Shown here: positions 40,391 through 46,923 of the stretch, in pieces | Position numbering within the stretch: the first letter of the stretch is position 1 | Layout: each line of letters starts with the position of its first letter | Source of the DNA: Lysobacter sp. yr284 | Lineage (GTDB): Bacteria > Pseudomonadota > Gammaproteobacteria > Xanthomonadales > Xanthomonadaceae | Reading direction: 5' to 3' | Length of the DNA: 64,000 bases | Assembly: GCF_900107375.1 (NCBI RefSeq) | Contig: NZ_FNPT01000001.1 | Span: forward strand, 992,001-1,056,000 | Notes under the pieces: model-generated | Database searches by the model: none | Told to the model about the DNA's origin: nothing | What the model saw: only the letters and a program-made list of their open reading frames with translations | Translations under genes and position numbers: made by a program

Positions 40391-40660
40391 ATGAGCCGCA
40401 GCGTTTTCTGCCAGTACCAACAGCGCGAGACCGAAGGCCTGGATTTCGTCCCCTGGCCCGGCGAGATGGGCAAGCGCATTTTCGCCGGCATCGGCAAGGC
40501 CGCGTGGGCGGCATGGCTGGCCCACCAGACCATGCTGATCAACGAGAACCGGCTGTCGCCGATGAATCCCAAGGACCGCGCCTTCCTCGAAGCCGAGATG
40601 GAGAAGTTCCTGTTCGGCGGCGGCGCCGACAAGCCGGCCGGCTACGTCCCGCAGGCCTGA
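40391..40660 (+). CDS. yggX: Probable Fe(II)-trafficking protein YggX
   Basis: 89 aa. It matches YggX from the start: [20 protein letters not shown] with the conserved Cys7, then PGEMGKRIF and [19 protein letters not shown]. It protects Fe-S clusters and limits oxidative damage. The ATG at 40391 is preferred over the in-frame TTG at 40385. It sits 79 bases downstream of mutY, the usual order. Confidence 0.93.
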   Translation: MSRSVFCQYQQRETEGLDFVPWPGEMGKRIFAGIGKAAWAAWLAHQTMLINENRLSPMNPKDRAFLEAEMEKFLFGGGADKPAGYVPQA

Positions 40661-40858
40661 GCGCGCGAACCGCGACCGCGCGCCCGCCGCGGAACTGCGA
40701 CAACGCTCACATCGCATACACGCTCGCGCCACAGCGGCTTTCGTGTTGAATCCAGGTTCCGGTCCCCTCGGCCGGACATCCAGACGCGCAGGGAAGCGCC
40801 GTATCGCCGCAGCCGCGGCGGCGTCGCGCCAGGCGCACCAACACAAGGAAGAGTCGAT

Positions 40859-41104
40859 ATGCAAAAGCCGTCCAAGAGCAAGCTCGCCCTGATCGCCTTC
40901 GCCGCCGGCATGACCCTGTCGCTGGCGGCCAACGCGCTGCCGTATCCGAATCCGGGCGAAAGCTACATCCAGACCTACTACAGCGACGCCACCTACACCG
41001 AGGTGGTCGGCGAACGCGGCTATGGCGATTGCCTCAACCCGCGCTGGGGCGTGAGCACCCGCTACGTCAGGCTGGTCCGGGTCGCCTGCCCGGTCGTCGA
41101 ATAA
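40859..41104 (+). CDS. Small secreted protein, DUF6289-like
   Basis: 81 aa precursor. The signal peptide is MQKPSKSKLALIAFAAGMTL followed by SLAANA, with likely cleavage after ANA-. The mature 55 residues are aromatic and glycine-rich (YIQTYYSDATYTEVVGERGY) with two Cys (GDCLNPRWG and RVACPVVE) that can form one disulfide. The YYSDATYTEVVG phrase resembles DUF6289 secreted peptides of unknown role; family assignment is tentative. The ATG at 40859 has AAGGAAG upstream and a long 5' region (about 200 bases) separates it from yggX. Confidence 0.7.
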   Translation: MQKPSKSKLALIAFAAGMTLSLAANALPYPNPGESYIQTYYSDATYTEVVGERGYGDCLNPRWGVSTRYVRLVRVACPVVE

Positions 41105-41116
41105 GTTCATCGCGAC

Positions 41117-41143
41117 GGCGGACCCGGTCCGTGCCGGGTCCGC
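41117..41143 (+). terminator. Hairpin after DUF6289-like gene
   Basis: GGCGGACCCGG-TCCGT-G-CCGGGTCCGCC, an 11-bp GC stem 12 bases after the stop codon. It lacks a T-run, so it may act as an RNA-stabilising or Rho-assisted end. Confidence 0.5.
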
Positions 41144-41184
41144 CGCTCGCCTCGCGGCGCGCCGTCGCGCCGCGTAGTTCTTCG

Positions 41185-41691
41185 CTACGCCGCGTCGATA
41201 CCGAACGCGGCCGGATAACGCACTTCGCCGGCCTCGCCGCGCAGGCCGCCTTCGGCCAGTTCCAGCGCCATGAACGCCTCGCCGGCGAACGGCGAAACCA
41301 GCTTGGCCGCCAGCGCCGCGCTGAAGCCGAAGCGCGGGTAATAGCCCGGATGGCCGAGCACGATCGCCGCTTCGCAGCCATCGCGCGCCAGCCGCGCCAG
41401 GCCTTCGCGCACCAGCGCCGAGCCGACGCCGGCGCCTTGCCAGTGCGGGTGCACCGCCATCGGCGCCAGCGCGACCGCATCGACGTCGCGCCCGTCGATC
41501 CGGGTCGGCAAGCCGGTGAACAGGATGTGGCCGACGACCTCGTCGTCGTCCACCGCCACCAGCGACAGCCGCACCAGGCCGTCCGCGCGCAGGCGTTCGA
41601 CCAGGTCGGCTTCGTCGGCGCGGCCGAAGCCGGCGCGGTTGAGCGCGTGCACCTGCGCGCGCTGGGCAGGGGTTTCTTCGTGGATTCGCAT
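41185..41691 (-). CDS. yjhQ: GNAT acetyltransferase, YjhQ-like
   Basis: 168 aa. GNAT core: EADLVERLRADGLVRLSLVA, then AVHPHWQGAGVGSALVREGL (acetyl-CoA loop Q/RxxGxG/A) and VLGHPGYYPRFGFSAA. The start IHEETPAQRAQVHALNRAGF resembles E. coli YjhQ. The ATG at 41691 has a strong AGGAGG. It lies 71 bases downstream of a yjhX/topAI homologue, matching the E. coli topAI-yjhQ gene order, where YjhQ is reported to counter TopAI. The symbol follows that context; a plain GNAT enzyme cannot be excluded. The open frame continuing upstream overlaps yjhX and is spurious. Confidence 0.8.
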   Translation of the reverse strand: MRIHEETPAQRAQVHALNRAGFGRADEADLVERLRADGLVRLSLVAVDDDEVVGHILFTGLPTRIDGRDVDAVALAPMAVHPHWQGAGVGSALVREGLARLARDGCEAAIVLGHPGYYPRFGFSAALAAKLVSPFAGEAFMALELAEGGLRGEAGEVRYPAAFGIDAA

Positions 41692-41762
41692 GGATTCCTC
41701 CTGTGCGCACGGCAACGGGCCGCAACGGCCGGCATCGAACATGAGCAAGCTCAACATAGTCG

Positions 41763-42023
41763 TCACCGATTGTCGGGTTGCGGACGCACGCTGCGGCGCC
41801 CGAGTTGGCTGATGCGGTACGGCTGCCCGTCGTGCGAGCAGATCAGGCCGCGTCGTTTGAGTTTCTTGAACACCGCCACGCTGCAGTCGGTCAGGCGCAA
41901 GCCGTCGCGGTTGTAGCAGTCCACGGCGAGGATGGCCGCGCTTTCGTCGGCGCGGCGATGGTGGATGGCACCACCCTGAGCCAGCGCGTGCAGGACGCGC
42001 TGCTCGGATTTCGAGAGGTTCAT
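41763..42023 (-). CDS. yjhX: YjhX/TopAI family toxin (UPF0386)
   Basis: 86 aa, the normal length of the family (E. coli about 85). It begins [20 protein letters not shown], has [20 protein letters not shown] in the middle and QPYRISQLG near the end; these match UPF0386 proteins closely. E. coli TopAI inhibits DNA topoisomerase I. No Shine-Dalgarno sequence precedes the ATG at 42023, so translation may depend on the leader structure. A promoter, leader ORF and hairpins lie upstream, and the acetyltransferase gene follows on the same strand. Confidence 0.88.
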   Translation of the reverse strand: MNLSKSEQRVLHALAQGGAIHHRRADESAAILAVDCYNRDGLRLTDCSVAVFKKLKRRGLICSHDGQPYRISQLGRRSVRPQPDNR

Positions 42024-42066
42024 GTCGCAGGTCGGTTGTGGCCGGAACGAACGCGACGGCGCGCAC

Positions 42067-42079
42067 CCGCGTTGCGCGG
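42067..42079 (-). promoter_or_regulatory. Second leader hairpin upstream of yjhX
   Basis: CCGCG-TTG-CGCGG stem-loop in the untranslated segment between the leader ORF and the yjhX ATG. It may be part of an alternative fold with the first hairpin. Confidence 0.4.
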
Positions 42080-42106
42080 ATGGCGAACAGACTCGACGCG
42101 TTACCC

Positions 42107-42127
42107 ACCTTCACTGAAAGCGAAGGT
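42107..42127 (-). promoter_or_regulatory. Attenuator-like hairpin overlapping leader stop codon
   Basis: As RNA, ACCUUCGCU-UUC-AGUGAAGGU: nine pairs including one G-U, three-base loop. Its first A is the last base of the leader UGA, so a ribosome held at the end of the leader would melt it. No U-run follows, so a direct intrinsic terminator is unlikely; folding switch or Rho access is more plausible. Confidence 0.6.
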
Positions 42128-42153
42128 CAGCGGGTGGCCACAATCTCCGACAT
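42127..42153 (-). CDS. Leader peptide MSEIVATR upstream of yjhX
   Basis: Eight codons plus UGA. The ATG at 42153 is preceded by AGAGGGA with five-base spacing, a better ribosome site than that of the yjhX gene itself. It sits about 37 bases after the predicted transcription start. Leader ORFs of this size typically act by ribosome stalling. The E. coli topAI operon is controlled by an upstream ORF (toiL) that responds to ribosome-targeting antibiotics. No sequence similarity to toiL is claimed; the parallel is in arrangement. Confidence 0.55.
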   Translation of the reverse strand: MSEIVATR

Positions 42154-42197
42154 GCTTCCCTCTTTGACCGCCGGTCGGCGGGAGTACGGGGAAGCGA

Positions 42198-42226
42198 ACC
42201 CTAGTTCGGCGCCATGCGCGTGTCAA
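42198..42226 (-). promoter_or_regulatory. Sigma-70 promoter for leader-yjhX-yjhQ
   Basis: Minus-strand TTGACA (42226-42221, perfect -35), 17-base spacer, TAGGGT (42203-42198) as -10. Predicted start near 42190. Perfect -35 elements are rare in this GC-rich window. Confidence 0.6.
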
Positions 42227-42426
42227 CCGCGCCGCCGGCGGCGTCCGAACCGACGCCGCGCCGCTCCCGCGAGGCTGCGGCCGCCCGCGCCGCCGGTCGC
42301 AGCGACCGCGCCGGCGATGCCGCACAATCGCAGGCGGCGCCCGCCCCGGGCCGGCGCCGCGGCGGCGGCCCCGTTCCGCCGCCGCGCAAGCGCAGTCCAA
42401 TCGTCCGTTTACCAAGGAGAGAACGA

Positions 42427-42657
42427 ATGAAAGGCTTGTCTGCCCGATCCACCCTGCTGTTCGTCGCCGTCGCCGTCGCCGCGTTCGGCTTCTCGGCATC
42501 GGTCTACGCCGCGTGCCAGGACCGCTGGTGCACCAAGAACTACAACCAATGCCGCCTGGATGCGCGCGCCGACGGCGTCATGACCGACGCCGAGTTCCAG
42601 AAGTGCTTCGACGAATGGAGCAAGTGCCTGCTGGCCAACGGTTGCCAGGCGCCGTAA
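42427..42657 (+). CDS. Small secreted six-cysteine protein
   Basis: 76 aa precursor. Signal peptide: LFVAVAVAAFGFSASVYAA, cleavage at VYA-A. The mature 48 residues contain six Cys (ACQDRWCTKNYNQC and KCFDEWSKCLLANGC), probably three disulfides. The ATG at 42427 has AAGGAG upstream. A perfect 13-bp hairpin lies 20 bases after the stop. Function unknown; a short disulfide-rich exported protein could be structural, an inhibitor or a toxin. It is divergent from the yjhX leader, with a 200-base gap. Confidence 0.72.
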   Translation: MKGLSARSTLLFVAVAVAAFGFSASVYAACQDRWCTKNYNQCRLDARADGVMTDAEFQKCFDEWSKCLLANGCQAP

Positions 42658-42965
42658 GCGCCGTTGTCCGTCGACGTCCGGGCTTGCGCGCTCGCGCGCA
42701 AGCCCGGCGTCTGCGCAGCCGAAAGCTTTCGTTTCGCAAGAGCCCATGGCCTTGATCGCCAGTCCGCCGACCATCTCCGGGCGCCCGCGAACGCCTGGCA
42801 TCGCGCCCGCAGCGCATCCCGCGAACGACACCCGACCCAGGTAACGCCCGCGCGCAGACCGGCGGCGCGCGGCTTGAATGCCTCCCTCCTTGCATTCGCC
42901 GTCGGGTGGCCACGCAATCCTGGGGCGGGTACTGTTGCGAGATCCCAGGGACTTCGGCCCGGCCC
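42658..42965 (+). other. Intergenic region, no gene seen
   Basis: 308 bases with the hairpin at 42678-42707 and no convincing open frame. GC is lower towards the right end, where the 267-aa gene begins. Confidence 0.5.
42678..42707 (+). terminator. Perfect 13-bp hairpin after six-Cys gene
   Basis: CCGGGCTTGCGCG-CTCG-CGCGCAAGCCCGG. It has no T-run, but its position 20 bases after a stop codon suggests a transcript end. Confidence 0.6.
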
Positions 42966-43769
42966 ATGTCCAGAACCAGCGTGTTGGCGGTCGGCATCGC
43001 GTGCCTGAGCGCGGGGTTCGTGCTCGGCAACTTCGCCAGCCACGGCCGGACGGACGCTCATCCGTCGCAACGCGCGTCGTCCGACGCAGATGCGCCTTCC
43101 CCAAAGGACCCCGCGCAATCGTCGCGGGACGCAACCCCGCAGCCCATCGGCTCGCAACCGGTTTCGAGAGCCGACGCCAGTGCCGATTCTTCCGGCCGCC
43201 CTGCCGACCTGCGTGCGCTCGCGACTTGCGCCAGCCGCACAGAACCGAAAGCCGCAGAGCGTTGCCTGCAGCAACTCGACGCCATCGGCGTTCAGGACCC
43301 TGCGGTGCGCAGAACCTTCCTGCAATTGATTTCAACGCAGCAAGATCCGACCGCCAAGGCGCGGATCTTCGAGAACATCACGCCTGCGCCGCTACCGCCG
43401 GAAGACTTGATGCCGTTCCTCAAGGAACTGGAGTCGGTGCGAGGATCGTCCGACCCGGAAGTCCGCGCCGACGGCTTGATCCGTACCGCCGCCTGGGACC
43501 GCAGCGACGCCATTGCCGGCGTGCTCAGGGAGGGCTTGTACGACCCGAATGCGGAAGTCGTTCGCGCCGCAGCGACTGCGGTTCTTGTTTCGAACGTACG
43601 CACGCAAGACATAAAAGAGGCCCTGCTGGCACTGGCATCCGACGCAACGCCCGATTCGCAATTGCATCGCAGCGCACTGGAAGCGTTGGGCGACTTCTCG
43701 TTGAACCGCGAGGAGTACCTGATCTACCGGGCGGCTCGGGATCGCGTCGACGCCAAGTCACGTAGGTAA
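42966..43769 (+). CDS. Membrane-anchored HEAT-like repeat protein
   Basis: 267 aa. An N-terminal uncleaved helix or signal (TSVLAVGIACLSAGFVLGNF) is followed by a disordered Ser/Asp/Pro stretch to about residue 80. A helical domain with HEAT-like repeats comes next (SDPEVRADGLIRTAAW, DPNAEVVRAAATAVLVSN, DSQLHRSALEALGDFSL). Two Cys near the domain start (ATCASRTEPKAAERC) may pair. Codon use is less GC-biased than in the core genes, consistent with acquired DNA. The start is the ATG at 42966. Function unknown. Confidence 0.65.
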   Translation: MSRTSVLAVGIACLSAGFVLGNFASHGRTDAHPSQRASSDADAPSPKDPAQSSRDATPQPIGSQPVSRADASADSSGRPADLRALATCASRTEPKAAERCLQQLDAIGVQDPAVRRTFLQLISTQQDPTAKARIFENITPAPLPPEDLMPFLKELESVRGSSDPEVRADGLIRTAAWDRSDAIAGVLREGLYDPNAEVVRAAATAVLVSNVRTQDIKEALLALASDATPDSQLHRSALEALGDFSLNREEYLIYRAARDRVDAKSRR

Positions 43770-44008
43770 ATCATTCAGCTCCCGCCGCACGGCCGTGTTG
43801 TTGCAGCGCTTGCGATGCTCTTATGCTTTTTCCCGTTGGGGATGCGCATCGCCCGATCTTCGTCGCCGCCGGTTTCGTCCGGCACGCACGCTTGCGAGCC
43901 CCGGCCTACGCAGCCGCGAAACGGCCGATGCAATGGAACGCACGCAGCCTCGAGCACTCGCTCCGTTCGCGCTGCTTTTCACGAACTGTCTTACGGAGGC
44001 ACAAGGAT

Positions 44009-44455
44009 ATGCACCGATTGATCTGCTCCTTCGCTATCGTGCTGGCAGGCATCGCGTTCAGCGGTACCGCCCTGGCCCAGAGTTGCCCAGGAAAGCTCGT
44101 CGGGCTCAAACCGATCAAAAATCCGTCCGGACAGAAACTTGCGGAATTGCAGCTGTACTACGATGCGAATTCGGGAAAGAACTGCGCCCGCACCATGCAT
44201 TCGAGCGCGACCTGGGGCCAGAACCGGCACACCACGGTGCTCTTGCAAACCTGCAAACAGGAAAACTTCCATCCACGCAACGGCTGCAGCAAACCGCTTC
44301 TCTATAACGAGGACTGGGGAAACCGCAAATACCAGGCCGGGCCGGTTTCTGTGGCGGGCGAGAACCGATGCGTTTTCGTCCAGGGCGGCATAGTCATGCC
44401 CGTCGCCGGCGGGCAGAAGGCCTACCGGGTCGAGATCAGCGGCCACTGCGGATAA
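44009..44455 (+). CDS. Secreted cysteine-containing hypothetical protein
   Basis: 148 aa. Signal peptide: LICSFAIVLAGIAFSGTALA, cleavage near ALA-Q. The mature part has Cys in QSCPGK, KNCART, QTCKQE, NGCSKP, NRCVF and at the C-terminal GHCG: six, probably three disulfides. It has beta-rich segments (KLAELQLYYDANSG). The ATG at 44009 is used because the signal peptide starts there; the frame is open further up. GC is lower than average. No family recognised. Confidence 0.65.
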   Translation: MHRLICSFAIVLAGIAFSGTALAQSCPGKLVGLKPIKNPSGQKLAELQLYYDANSGKNCARTMHSSATWGQNRHTTVLLQTCKQENFHPRNGCSKPLLYNEDWGNRKYQAGPVSVAGENRCVFVQGGIVMPVAGGQKAYRVEISGHCG

Positions 44456-44694
44456 GGCCGTCCGCGACACGACGGCGCCCCTGCCCGAGAGGCGGTGGCT
44501 ACCAGCGCAACCCACTGGTCGCCCTGCCGGCGCGGCTTTTTCGAACCATGCCTGAGCCGAAGTTCGAGCGCCCGAGACAAGGAGGCACTCATCTCGCGCG
44601 TGACGGCAGAGAAGAGGCGCGGGCTTGTGCGATCGATCCCGACAGCTGCGGGGGATGGGGGCAGGATCGACGGCTTGCCGGCGATCGAGCTCTC

Positions 44695-45020
44695 AGAGAG
44701 TGGAAACCGAAGGAAAGCTGCCGTTGGCCGACTTACGACGAGACCCGTAGGCTCTATGCGGAGCTGGCGGCGCATTTTGCGGCCGCCTTCCTTTTCGCGC
44801 TGGCGACTGGGTGGCGCGTCCCGAACGTTTTTCGCCTTGAGTGGCTGCGAGCCGGACTTGGCGCCACCTGCGCCACACCTGGGCACATTGGTACGTCGCG
44901 GCCGCACTTGGATCCTTGATGGAACTTGGCGGCTGGAAGTCGCTGCAGTCGGCGCTGCACTACGGACACCTCGCGCCGGATCATCTCGCCCTGGAAGCGC
45001 CGCGAGTCGCCTCGGCGAAC
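44695..45020 (+). pseudogene. Tyrosine integrase remnant
   Basis: The first piece (frame of 44695-44844) reads LYAELAAHFAAAFLFALATG then WRVPNVFRLEW, matching the phage-integrase region around catalytic Arg I. The second piece, in another frame from 44841, reads TWRHLRHTWAHWYVAAALGS and GGWKSLQSALHYGHLAPDHL, matching the HxxR and active-site Tyr region. About 80-100 residues between them are missing, so the gene is internally deleted and frameshifted. The 3' end points at the tRNA-Phe gene 70 bases away, the usual place for an integrase beside its attachment site. Confidence 0.8.
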
Positions 45021-45043
45021 ATCCGCGCAATTTCCGTGCGAGC

Positions 45044-45083
45044 TAAAAAAACAAAGGGCCTAGCTCGAAAGCTAAGCCCTTCT
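45044..45083 (-). terminator. Terminator of tRNA-Phe
   Basis: On the minus strand AAGGGCTTAGCT-TTCG-AGCTAGGCCCTT followed by TGTTTTTTTAG: stem with one mismatch then a long U-run. Confidence 0.85.
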
Positions 45084-45089
45084 CGTAAA

Positions 45090-45165
45090 TGGTGGCCGGG
45101 GAGGGAATCGAACCCCCGACACGGGGATTTTCAATCCCCTGCTCTACCAACTGAGCTACCCGGCC
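45090..45165 (-). tRNA. tRNA-Phe (GAA)
   Basis: 76 nt with encoded CCA. Acceptor GGCCGGG pairs with CCCGGCC; D arm GCTC...GAGC; anticodon stem GGGGATT-GAA-AATCCCC giving anticodon GAA; T arm with GTTCGATT. Minus strand. An integrase remnant lies just beyond the 3' end. Confidence 0.97.
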
Positions 45166-45333
45166 ATTTCACGGGCAACCCGTGAGAGAGGCGGCATGAT
45201 ACGGACGGATGCAGCCGATGGCAAGCCTCCCCTGCGCTGAACGATGCCGGCGGGCGCTGCGCCCGTCGCGCGCACCGGGCGCATCATGCGGGCGATACCC
45301 CAGCGGCGGCGATGCCGCCATAAGGAAACGTCG

Positions 45334-45816
45334 ATGAAACGCTCGCTTACCGCGATCCCGCGCGGCCGCGCCGCGCCGTTGTTGGCCGCCTGCCTGGCGG
45401 TCGCCGCGCTCGCCGGCTGCGCCAGCGCCGGTCCCAAGCTCGACGACGCCCAGCGCCTGGCGTTGTACCGGCAACATGTCGGCGCGCCAGTGGACAGCTT
45501 CCAGTACTTCGGCCGCATCGACGGCTGGACGCCGCTCGGCGACAGCACGCTGGGCCTGTGGACCAAGCCCAACCAGGCCTACCTGCTGGAGCTGCGCGGC
45601 AGCTGCCCGGGCCTCGACTTCGCCCAGGCGATCACGGTGACCAACCAGATGGGCCGCGTGCACCAACGCTTCGACAAGGTCGTGGTGCTCGATCGCCAGT
45701 CGATCAAGATGCCGTGCTTCATCGACCGCATCCTGCCGCTCGACGTCAAGGCGCTGAAACAGGCGCAGCAGGACCTGCGTTCGGCCGGGACGATGCCGGC
45801 AGACTCCAATCCCTGA
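45334..45816 (+). CDS. Lipoprotein, DUF6491-like
   Basis: 160 aa. Signal with lipobox: ACLAVAALAGCASAG, lipidated Cys near residue 29. The domain has FQYFGRIDGWTPLGDSTLGL, LWTKPNQAYLLELRGSCPGL and MPCFIDRILPLDVKALKQAQ, features I associate with DUF6491 of Xanthomonadaceae. Function unknown. The ATG at 45334 has AAGGAAA upstream. Confidence 0.72.
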   Translation: MKRSLTAIPRGRAAPLLAACLAVAALAGCASAGPKLDDAQRLALYRQHVGAPVDSFQYFGRIDGWTPLGDSTLGLWTKPNQAYLLELRGSCPGLDFAQAITVTNQMGRVHQRFDKVVVLDRQSIKMPCFIDRILPLDVKALKQAQQDLRSAGTMPADSNP

Positions 45817-45964
45817 GCGCGGCGATGCGCGGGCCTGCGGCGCGAGTATCGCGAGCGATGACTGCGCGCCAGGCCGGCATCGCACTGCCTGTCCGGCGCT
45901 CGCGCCGGTCGCGACGCCGGATCGCGGCCGCGTCCCTGGGCCGGCGCTTTGCGCATTCGCCGCG

Positions 45965-45976
45965 TGACACGTGTCA
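45965..45976. promoter_or_regulatory. Perfect palindrome TGACACGTGTCA
   Basis: A 12-base perfect palindrome in a non-coding stretch, followed by AGAAAATTCC. It has the form of an operator for a dimeric regulator. No clear gene starts just downstream. Confidence 0.35.
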
Positions 45977-46248
45977 GAAAATTCCTACACGGCGCCGGGC
46001 CGTCGGCCTACTGCGCCGGCCCGGCCGGCGGGCGCAATCTGTGCGGGCCCCGGCAGCACGGCCATGCGACGACACGGACGCCGCTCAGCAATGGAACGAG
46101 GCCGCCGCCTTGAGCAAGCGCACCTGCGGAGCCTGGGGCTACTGATTACAGAAGTTGGGGAAGCGGTAATGCACTGCGAACAGGATGTTGCGCCGGCGGC
46201 CCGGATGGCCGGCCGGTTGCCCCCGCAGGGAATGCGCGGGGCGAGTGC

Positions 46249-46707
46249 ATGAAGGCAGCGAATTGGGTCCAGGACACGTTCCGCGCGCTGCCACGCTATC
46301 TCTTCGTACTGACCGCCGTCTCGGCCCTGGCGTTGTTGGCCCGAGCGGCGGCTCCTTCTTTTCCGCGCGCATCCGTCGCGCACTCCGAATCCCTCGTCTC
46401 CGTTTCCGCGCCCCGCGCGTCTGTCGCTGCGCCGGCTTCGGGCGATGCCTCTTTGGCCGATGCCGCTTCGGCGGGCGCCGTGCCGGCGTATATCGCTGCA
46501 ACGAACACGGCTTCGACGAATACGTCCCGGATGCACAGATCCCCGGCGGGCACAGCGCTGGCGGATACGATCGTCGCTGGCGCAGCCGCATCCAGACTCG
46601 TCGCCCAGGCGCGCCTATCGAAACCGGCGCGCTTCGGATCGCATTCGCCTGCGTCACGCGACTTTCCCGCCGAATCCCAGCTCAAGCGCGCGCACGCCAT
46701 CGACTGA
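46249..46707 (+). CDS. Doubtful open frame, possible membrane protein
   Basis: 152 aa from the ATG at 46249. The N-terminus could be a signal or membrane helix (residues 16-35). The remainder is Ala/Ser/Thr-rich without recognisable motifs or Cys. GC at third codon positions is roughly 70%, against above 90% in nearby genes. There is no strong ribosome site. Kept because no better frame covers this stretch. Confidence 0.25.
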   Translation: MKAANWVQDTFRALPRYLFVLTAVSALALLARAAAPSFPRASVAHSESLVSVSAPRASVAAPASGDASLADAASAGAVPAYIAATNTASTNTSRMHRSPAGTALADTIVAGAAASRLVAQARLSKPARFGSHSPASRDFPAESQLKRAHAID

Positions 46708-46923
46708 CGCAACTGCCGGCATCCAGGGACAGCCGCGAATTTTCCGACCTTGCGCGCGACGACATCGATGCGCTCTAACGCTTTTGCGACGCGCCGCGGC
46801 GGCATCGCCACCGTCCATTCCCGCTTCCCACTACCGCTTCGATGCAGCCATCGCCGGCCGGCGCAGGCGCGCGATTCGACCGACCTTCCGACGACGCCGC
46901 GACGCACCTGGGGCCGGTCGCAG

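Larger units (their letters stand above)
45817..46923. other. Long gap with one doubtful open frame
   Basis: 1.1 kb between the DUF6491-like lipoprotein and the effector gene. The only candidate is 46249-46707 plus (152 aa, N-terminal helix RYLFVLTAVSALALLARAAA, then an Ala/Ser-rich chain). Its third-position GC is well below that of neighbouring genes and no family fits, so it may be decayed or foreign sequence. Other frames on both strands are no better. Confidence 0.4.

Noticed and set aside
40662..40683. CGCGAACCGCGACCGCGCGC after yggX as another REP arm
   Set aside because: Only about 12 bases match the core and there is no partner arm.
41700..42114. Long in-frame upstream extension of the YjhQ-like gene from a GTG at 42114
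   Set aside because: It overlaps yjhX completely in another frame; the ATG at 41691 has a strong AGGAGG and the family begins there.
46139..46240. Minus-strand phrase NILFAVHYRF resembling the end of an outer membrane barrel
   Set aside because: It continues past the phenylalanine (PNFCNQ) and no barrel sequence precedes it; probably chance.
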